The position numbers and the translations under genes are program-made. From Corynebacterium epidermidicanis (GTDB lineage Bacteria > Actinomycetota > Actinomycetes > Mycobacteriales > Mycobacteriaceae): a stretch of DNA of 64,000 nt. The notes under the pieces are model-generated. The model did no database searches. It was not told the origin of the DNA and worked only from the letters and a program-made list of their open reading frames with translations. The stretch covers positions 682,001-746,000 of the forward strand of contig NZ_CP011541.1 in assembly GCF_001021025.1 (NCBI RefSeq), read 5' to 3'. Shown here in pieces: positions 59,520 to 64,000 of this stretch (its first letter is position 1; every line of letters begins with the position of its first letter).

Positions 59520-59742
59520 ATTATTGTGGTAACTGCTTGAAGTATCGCTTTGGAAACCTTGGCCATTGTGAGGTTTGTGCAGGTAATGGTGGAATTTGAT
59601 CGGTGACGGATCAATAAAACGTGCTCACTCGCGCAGATTTGATAATTGTGGAACAAGGGTTTAGGGGAAAGGTGCGGATGTGTGGCGAGAGAGAGGTGTC
59701 GATAAGGCTGGGTGGGGTGGAAAATACCGCGCCTAAACACGG

Positions 59743-59748
59743 TATAGT
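59743..59748 (+). promoter_or_regulatory. -10 box of the cold-shock gene
   Basis: TATAGT, about 38 nt upstream of the ATG; GAAAGGA provides the Shine-Dalgarno site. Confidence 0.5.
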
Positions 59749-59786
59749 TAAACTTTTACGAACGCGAAGTGAAAGGACTGATGACT

Positions 59787-60170
59787 ATGCCCATCGGCAA
59801 GGTGAAGTGGTACGACGTCGAGCGTGGCTTCGGCTTTGTTTCGAACCCGGGCGATGAGGACGTTTATGTCAACAAGGCAGTGTTGCCTAAGGGAGTCACC
59901 GAGCTGCACCCTGGGCAGCGCATTGAGTTTGATTTCGCGGCCGGGCGGCGTGGCCCGCAGGCATTGCGAGTGAAGGTTTTGGAAGAGGCGACTCGCAAGC
60001 CGATCCACAAATACAAGCCGGAAGAACTGAACTCTATGATTTCCGATCTCATGACTGTGCTGGAATCTGCGGTGCAGCCGCAGCTCGCGCAGGGTCGGTA
60101 CCCGGACCGCAAGGAAGGTCGACAGGTAGCCGAGATTCTGCGAGCAGTGGCTAAGGAACTTGACGCCTAA
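59787..60170 (+). CDS. Cold-shock domain protein (CspB-like)
   Basis: 127 aa from the ATG at 59787; an in-frame ATG at 59781 is closer to GAAAGGA. N-terminal cold-shock OB-fold with RNP1-like KWYDVERGFGFVSNPGDEDVYVNKAVL and LHPGQRIEFDFAAGRRGPQALRVKVL, then a C-terminal extension (EELNSMISDLMTVLESAVQPQL...EILRAVAKELDA) typical of the actinobacterial long CspB. Binds single-stranded RNA/DNA. Monocistronic, convergent with the DUF2771 gene. Confidence 0.9.
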   Translation: MPIGKVKWYDVERGFGFVSNPGDEDVYVNKAVLPKGVTELHPGQRIEFDFAAGRRGPQALRVKVLEEATRKPIHKYKPEELNSMISDLMTVLESAVQPQLAQGRYPDRKEGRQVAEILRAVAKELDA

Positions 60171-60193
60171 ATGCCCCCATACGCCAAGCAGCC

Positions 60194-60694
60194 CTACTGC
60201 TTGGCGTTGACGGACCACACCACGGTGTATGGGGTTTCTACTCCTTGGGCATCTTCGCCAATCATCAAGGAAGAAACTTCCACGACGACGAGTCGAGACC
60301 CGGATTCGGATTGAGCCGGGATCTCGACTTCTTTCTTTTCATTACCCTTGAAGAACATCTGATCGTTGGCCGCCGGGTCGTCGTAAATCTTCAGCAGGGA
60401 CCAGTCATGGTCATAGACGTCGCTGGGTAGGGAGATTTTCATTGGGTTATCGCCCACCTTGAGCTCTGCGACCTGTCCTTGCGGACACTCGACTCCTGCC
60501 TCGCAGACCGTATATGGATGGACATCCATCTTCTCATTGCCAGCGGAAACCTGCAGAGTGACGGTCTTTGGGTCTGGGCCCGGCCGATCATTCCACCACT
60601 TTTGAAAAGCGATACTTCCTGCCACGATCACCACTACGGCGACGATGAGGATCACGAACTGCGTCAGATTGCGTTTCCGGGTGCTGCTGGCCAT
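60194..60694 (-). CDS. DUF2771 membrane-anchored protein
   Basis: 166 aa from the ATG at 60694; a GTG at 60703 would add three residues. Basic N-terminus and one helix (FVILIVAVVVIVAGSIAF), then an extracytoplasmic beta-rich domain with a Cys pair (CEAGVECPQGQV). Matches DUF2771, found in corynebacteria next to the glutaminyl-cyclase gene. Function unknown. It follows that gene with a 20-nt gap. Confidence 0.78.
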   Translation of the reverse strand: MASSTRKRNLTQFVILIVAVVVIVAGSIAFQKWWNDRPGPDPKTVTLQVSAGNEKMDVHPYTVCEAGVECPQGQVAELKVGDNPMKISLPSDVYDHDWSLLKIYDDPAANDQMFFKGNEKKEVEIPAQSESGSRLVVVEVSSLMIGEDAQGVETPYTVVWSVNAKQ

Positions 60695-60713
60695 AGCTAC
60701 CAATGCTAGCTAG

Positions 60714-61529
60714 TTATCCAGCTGGAACAAATCGCACCTCGTACATCTGGGGCCATCGCTTGCCAGCAAGAAGGAAAGAATCTGAGCCTGGGAGGGCCGC
60801 GATTCCGTTGAGGACGTTGTTTGGATCGGCGGCCGCATTGCTGGGCAAGGCGCTGGCGTCGATAGTAGCGTTGACTTTCCCATCCGGGCTGATCCGCACA
60901 ATCTCGCTGGTCAGGAAGCGATTGGCGTAGATTTGGTCGTCAACGCACTCCAGTTCGTTGAGCTGAGTCACGGGCTGGCCTCCGTTGGTGACGGTGATGC
61001 GCCGCTGTTCGCTGAAGGTTTGTGGGTCGAGGATCCGCAGCTGGGCGGTGCCGTCGGACATCACTAGGTGATCCTTGGTGGCGCACAGTCCCCAGCCTTG
61101 ACCTGGGTAGCGGACCTGGGTCTTTTCGGCGAGTGTGCGGGCGTCACGTCGGTAGGCGATGCCGTCTTGCCAGGTCAACTGCCATATATCGTCGCCAAAT
61201 TTGGTGATGCCTTCCCCAAATTGTCGTGGCGGAAGGCTCTTTTGGGCCAACGGAGAGGCCGTCGGGGTGGAAAGGGGAACGCGCATGATCTGGCTTTCGC
61301 CGTACTGGCCAGTGCCGATCAGCAAGTCCGAGCCGTCCACTTCGAGCCCTTGGGTAAACCACGCCGGATTCATCTGGTGGGTCGCCACGATCTCTGGGCG
61401 TAGCCGAACTGACTGGTCGACGGCACTATTGGTTGCCTGCGGCGGTGCCGGAATACTCGACGAACAACCGACGACCCCGCCGGTTAGCGCAAGCGCTACC
61501 ACCATTTGCCACACCTGTTTTAGACCCAT
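60714..61529 (-). CDS. Glutaminyl-peptide cyclotransferase-like lipoprotein
   Basis: 271 aa. Lipobox GGVVGCSS (Cys22). The five-bladed propeller of the plant/bacterial glutaminyl cyclase family shows FTQGLEV, FGEGI, LTWQDGIAYR, GQGWGLC, MSDGTAQL, LNELECV, YANRF and NVLNGIA, which line the active site. These enzymes convert N-terminal Gln to pyroglutamate. The usual EGWGL motif reads QGWGL here, so one conserved Glu is changed. It is extracytoplasmic and divergent from the DUF3027 gene. Confidence 0.82.
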   Translation of the reverse strand: MGLKQVWQMVVALALTGGVVGCSSSIPAPPQATNSAVDQSVRLRPEIVATHQMNPAWFTQGLEVDGSDLLIGTGQYGESQIMRVPLSTPTASPLAQKSLPPRQFGEGITKFGDDIWQLTWQDGIAYRRDARTLAEKTQVRYPGQGWGLCATKDHLVMSDGTAQLRILDPQTFSEQRRITVTNGGQPVTQLNELECVDDQIYANRFLTSEIVRISPDGKVNATIDASALPSNAAADPNNVLNGIAALPGSDSFLLAGKRWPQMYEVRFVPAG

Positions 61530-61552
61530 AACTAATCATTGTGCCTTAATCG

Positions 61553-61558
61553 GCAATA
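61553..61558 (+). promoter_or_regulatory. -10 box of the DUF3027 gene (leaderless)
   Basis: AATAAT ends 8 nt before the GTG at 61567; no Shine-Dalgarno. Confidence 0.4.
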
Positions 61559-61566
61559 ATGGAGAG

Positions 61567-62244
61567 GTGGCACCTGGAAAACGACGCAAGCGAAACAACA
61601 AGGGTCAGCTGTTCGACGCCCAAGCCATCGACCTCGCACGGTCTGCCTTGGAGGAGCTCGACGAGGGGGAAGTAGGCGTACACACTGGGGTATCGGTACT
61701 AGGCGACAACGTGGTAATCCACCACTTCGAAGCTCATGTGCCGGGCTACCGAGGTTGGGAATGGACCGCCGTCCTGGCCTGCGCTGACGGCTCGCATTAC
61801 GTCACCGTCAATGAACTTGCGCTCATGCCAGGGCGTGATGCGCTGCGCGCCCCAAGCTGGATTCCTTACGAGGATCGTGTCCGCCCTGGAGACCTGAAAC
61901 CGGGTGACCAATTTCCGCCGCGTGCCGACGACGATCGCCTCGATACCCTTCCCGACGGCACCCATACCCTCACTAAGAAGGGCTTTGAAGACTCGTTGGC
62001 GAGGTGGCGAGAAAACTACGGACCCACCACAGAATACGCCGAGAAGGCTCACCTCAAGTGCTCTAGCTGCGCGTTCTTTCACCCCATCGCAGACTTCCGG
62101 ACTTTTGGCGCCTGCCTCAACATCTACGCAGCCGATGGGCGTGTCGTCCACGTGGCGTACGGGTGCGGAGCACACTCCGAAACCCCACCGGCGGATAACC
62201 TCGCAGCCAAGGAACACGAGGCGTTCGACGACGGGCACCTTTAA
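61567..62244 (+). CDS. DUF3027 family protein
   Basis: 225 aa from the GTG at 61567, because it follows a -10 box and the protein then begins with the family's basic stretch. Conserved parts: GEVGVHTGVSVLGDNVVIHHFEAHVPGYRGWEWTAVLA, ALRAPSWIPYEDRVRPGDLKPGD, and a putative zinc site (LKCSSCAFF...FGACLN...GCGAHSE) near the end. Homologue of Rv0883c, an actinobacterial protein of unknown function. Cytoplasmic. Confidence 0.85.
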   Translation: MAPGKRRKRNNKGQLFDAQAIDLARSALEELDEGEVGVHTGVSVLGDNVVIHHFEAHVPGYRGWEWTAVLACADGSHYVTVNELALMPGRDALRAPSWIPYEDRVRPGDLKPGDQFPPRADDDRLDTLPDGTHTLTKKGFEDSLARWRENYGPTTEYAEKAHLKCSSCAFFHPIADFRTFGACLNIYAADGRVVHVAYGCGAHSETPPADNLAAKEHEAFDDGHL

Positions 62245-62257
62245 CTCTCCAACACTG

Positions 62258-62863
62258 CTAAACGACGTCCGCGTGGTCCCACAGCCAACGGTTGACCGAG
62301 GTAGGGTCAGGTCCACCCGCGCTGCGCACGCCGGAAAACGCGTTGAGCAGCCACAACCGTTTCGGGGATCGCCAACCCGAGCACGGCCTAACCACAAGTC
62401 CTGAGCTACGCAAGAACTCAAGAACCGGGGGCAAAGTAGTTGAGTTAAGGGTGCGCGGGTGAGTACAAAACTCAGCCACCCCAGAATCAAAACAAATCAG
62501 GGCCGAAAAGATGCCTTCGACGACGAGGCCATCCTGGCTCAACAGCCCTTCTGCGAAACCACGCCGTTCGGATTGGCGCAACCTGGTGGTCAACCACACT
62601 AGATCGGGACCTTTCCGGGTAGGTTGGGTGCGAAGATCCAAGTGCGGGATCGGATCAACACCGATCAGCGCGCTAAATGGACGATCTGGACGGTGTTGCA
62701 CCTGACCGTCGGCGCGCACGAGAGGGTTCGAAGCACCAGTGGCTGCTTCGCGCAGTTGGGTGCGCACCATCTGTTGTTGCTCCAGGTCTAGCCCAAGGCG
62801 CTCAAAGTGCGCGCCCAGGTTGCGGACCTTGCCGTCGACCATACGAAAACTAGTGCAGATCAT
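62258..62863 (-). CDS. pabC: Aminotransferase class IV, PabC-like (short)
   Basis: 201 aa, ATG start 14 nt inside the pabB 3' end, so translationally coupled. PLP fold-type IV segments GAHFERL, RGFAEGLLSQDGLVVEGIFSALI and LLNAFSGVRSA. 4-amino-4-deoxychorismate lyase gives p-aminobenzoate for folate; the pairing with pabB supports that. It is about 60 residues shorter than typical PabC, with the first beta strands reduced, as in several actinobacterial versions. A D-amino-acid or branched-chain aminotransferase is less likely. Confidence 0.72.
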   Translation of the reverse strand: MICTSFRMVDGKVRNLGAHFERLGLDLEQQQMVRTQLREAATGASNPLVRADGQVQHRPDRPFSALIGVDPIPHLDLRTQPTRKGPDLVWLTTRLRQSERRGFAEGLLSQDGLVVEGIFSALICFDSGVAEFCTHPRTLNSTTLPPVLEFLRSSGLVVRPCSGWRSPKRLWLLNAFSGVRSAGGPDPTSVNRWLWDHADVV

Positions 62864-64000
62864 CGTTGCCCAACACCGCCAAAAAGGGCCGCAGTTTTAC
62901 CAGGACTTCGTCATATTCTTCGTCCGCGTCACTTAGCCGGGTGATCGCTCCACCAGCGCCGTAGGTGGCACGGCCGTCGGCAAGCACGAGGGTACGGATC
63001 AAAATGGAGAAGTCAGCATCACCATCAGCGGAGATATAGCCCATGATCCCGGAGTAGTCGCCACGAGGCTGGCCTTCGAGCCGCGCAAGAATATCCATGG
63101 AGGATTGCTTGGGCGCGCCCGTCATCGATCCACCCGGAAACGCCAGCCTGACGACGTCCGCCGTGCGACGCCCAGGGGCGATGCGCCCCGTGATCGTCGA
63201 AATCATCTGATGGGCGTGCGTAAACGAATGCACCGCGCACAATTCCGGCACGGCGATGTCGGTGCAGGTCCGCGCTAAATCGTTGCGCAGCAGATCGACG
63301 ATCATGAGATTTTCCGCCCGGTCCTTGCGCGACGTGGCCAAATCCTCCGCCAACTGACGGTCGCTTTCAGGGGTTTGCCCACGCGGCCGAGTGCCCTTAA
63401 TTGGACTGGCAGCAGCAACACTCTGCCGAACCGACAAGAACCGCTCGGGCGAAGCGGATAGCACCGCACGCTGCGGTGAGAGGTAGCAACCAGCCATAGG
63501 CGACGGTGAGACCTGCCGCAACTGCAGGTAGAGCGCTAGGGGATCGACATCAACCTCGGCGTGCGCCGACGTGGTCAAACACAGCTCGTAGCTGTTTCCC
63601 GCCGCGATTTCCGCCTGGCATTGCTCCACCAATTCCCGGTAGTTCTGCCTACTGTGACGGATGCGCACCGGCGCCTGGATGCGGGCCGGTGCAACAACAG
63701 CTAGGGGGACTTCTGTTAAGCGGGCATCGTCTGGAGACAAAAGGAATGCCTGTCCGTCCACGATTTGGTAGACCACCTCAGGCTGGAGCAGCTGTTCAGT
63801 GAAAGTACCGCCATCCGTGCCATCGCTGGCCTCGTAGCTAAGCACGCCGAGCGCGCCGGGGACGAAAGTGTGACCGGAGCTGGAATCGGGGCTCAAGCGG
63901 GCGGGTGGGATGCTGTCGACGTCGATAAGCTTCTGCCCTGCTGCAACCAAATGCATGCCGGAGGTGGCGGTGTCCGCGGTGGCGGTGTCAAACCAGCACA
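62850..64000 (-). CDS. pabB: Aminodeoxychorismate synthase component I (5' end outside window)
   Basis: The frame is open to the window edge, and the N-terminus lies beyond it. Chorismate-binding enzyme domain: AGNSYELCLTT, LSASPERFL, SPIKGTRPRG, DLLRNDLART, HQMISTITG, AFPGGSMTGAPKQ, YSGIMGYISADG and YGAGGAITRLSDADEEYDEVLVKL. It amidates chorismate to 4-amino-4-deoxychorismate; coupled pabC (4-nt reach) favours PabB over TrpE. The PIKGT motif is consistent with PabB/aminating MST enzymes. Confidence 0.88.
   Translation of the reverse strand, partial: CWFDTATADTATSGMHLVAAGQKLIDVDSIPPARLSPDSSSGHTFVPGALGVLSYEASDGTDGGTFTEQLLQPEVVYQIVDGQAFLLSPDDARLTEVPLAVVAPARIQAPVRIRHSRQNYRELVEQCQAEIAAGNSYELCLTTSAHAEVDVDPLALYLQLRQVSPSPMAGCYLSPQRAVLSASPERFLSVRQSVAAASPIKGTRPRGQTPESDRQLAEDLATSRKDRAENLMIVDLLRNDLARTCTDIAVPELCAVHSFTHAHQMISTITGRIAPGRRTADVVRLAFPGGSMTGAPKQSSMDILARLEGQPRGDYSGIMGYISADGDADFSILIRTLVLADGRATYGAGGAITRLSDADEEYDEVLVKLRPFLAVLGNDDLH

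Overview
The window is chromosomal DNA of a Corynebacterium (order Mycobacteriales). I base this on gene content and order: adnB, a CglK-type K+ channel, a Nudix hydrolase and uvrD2; hisN, prfB, ftsE, ftsX, smpB and ssrA; an XPB-type helicase; and mctC with its DUF485 partner. Further support comes from a tmRNA tag ending DYALAA, DtxR-like iron boxes, and start codons placed directly behind -10 boxes (leaderless transcripts). GC is moderate. The species cannot be fixed from the sequence alone.

Layout. 1-10.8 kb: DNA repair and core genes (adnB 3' part, K+ channel, Nudix hydrolase, uvrD2, orphan TOMM-type E1-like gene, YgjP-like metallopeptidase, DUF2342, YlbL/Lon-like PDZ protease, lipoprotein, PPA1309 family). 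10.9-16.5 kb: a large UPF0182 membrane protein and a DUF3558 lipoprotein overlapping a 579-aa low-complexity-tailed protein of unknown role. 16.6-19.8 kb: initiator tRNA, a 264-bp palindromic repeat and a DtxR-box-controlled feoABC ferrous-iron operon. 20.0-23.8 kb: a four-gene propionibacterial-type methylmalonyl-CoA transcarboxylase operon (5S, 12S, a small subunit and 1.3S biotin carrier). 23.9-30.5 kb: secreted trypsin-like protease, two inositol-monophosphatase-family genes, prfB, ftsEX, smpB and ssrA. 30.5-39.4 kb: an accessory-looking stretch just after ssrA with a RelE/RHH toxin-antitoxin pair and its palindromic operator, a tiny LIM-like Cys-rich ORF, a single-chain 1220-aa PurL, an intact IS3-family element with 3-bp target duplication, and a cell-surface sialidase. 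39.5-43.6 kb: a DtxR-box-preceded four-gene siderophore ABC transporter. 43.7-49.3 kb: rRNA operon 16S-23S-5S followed by tRNA-Ala. 49.4-58.4 kb: DUF3239, XPB helicase and its WYL-domain neighbour, mctC/DUF485, repeats and a decayed IS1249-like transposase. 58.5-64 kb: Rpf under a ydaO-type (c-di-AMP) riboswitch, a cold-shock protein, DUF2771, a glutaminyl-cyclase-like lipoprotein, DUF3027, and pabC/pabB.

The genes fit a host-associated life. Two iron systems (Fe2+ and siderophore) sit behind DtxR-like boxes. A surface sialidase could harvest host glycans. MctC (acetate, propionate and pyruvate uptake) and the transcarboxylase would connect three-carbon acids with the methylmalonyl-CoA/succinate branch.

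The most unusual signal is a dispersed family of about 260-bp elements (copies near 16.8, 49.5, 54.8 and 58.3 kb, plus a core-only copy near 10.1 kb). They have 25-bp terminal inverted repeats and a large central palindrome built from a nested GTAGTC-N-GACTAC motif. One copy is flanked by a perfect 8-bp direct repeat. Another abuts the IS1249-like transposase remnant, which ends in the same terminal sequence. This looks like a MITE family mobilised by an IS1249-like element.
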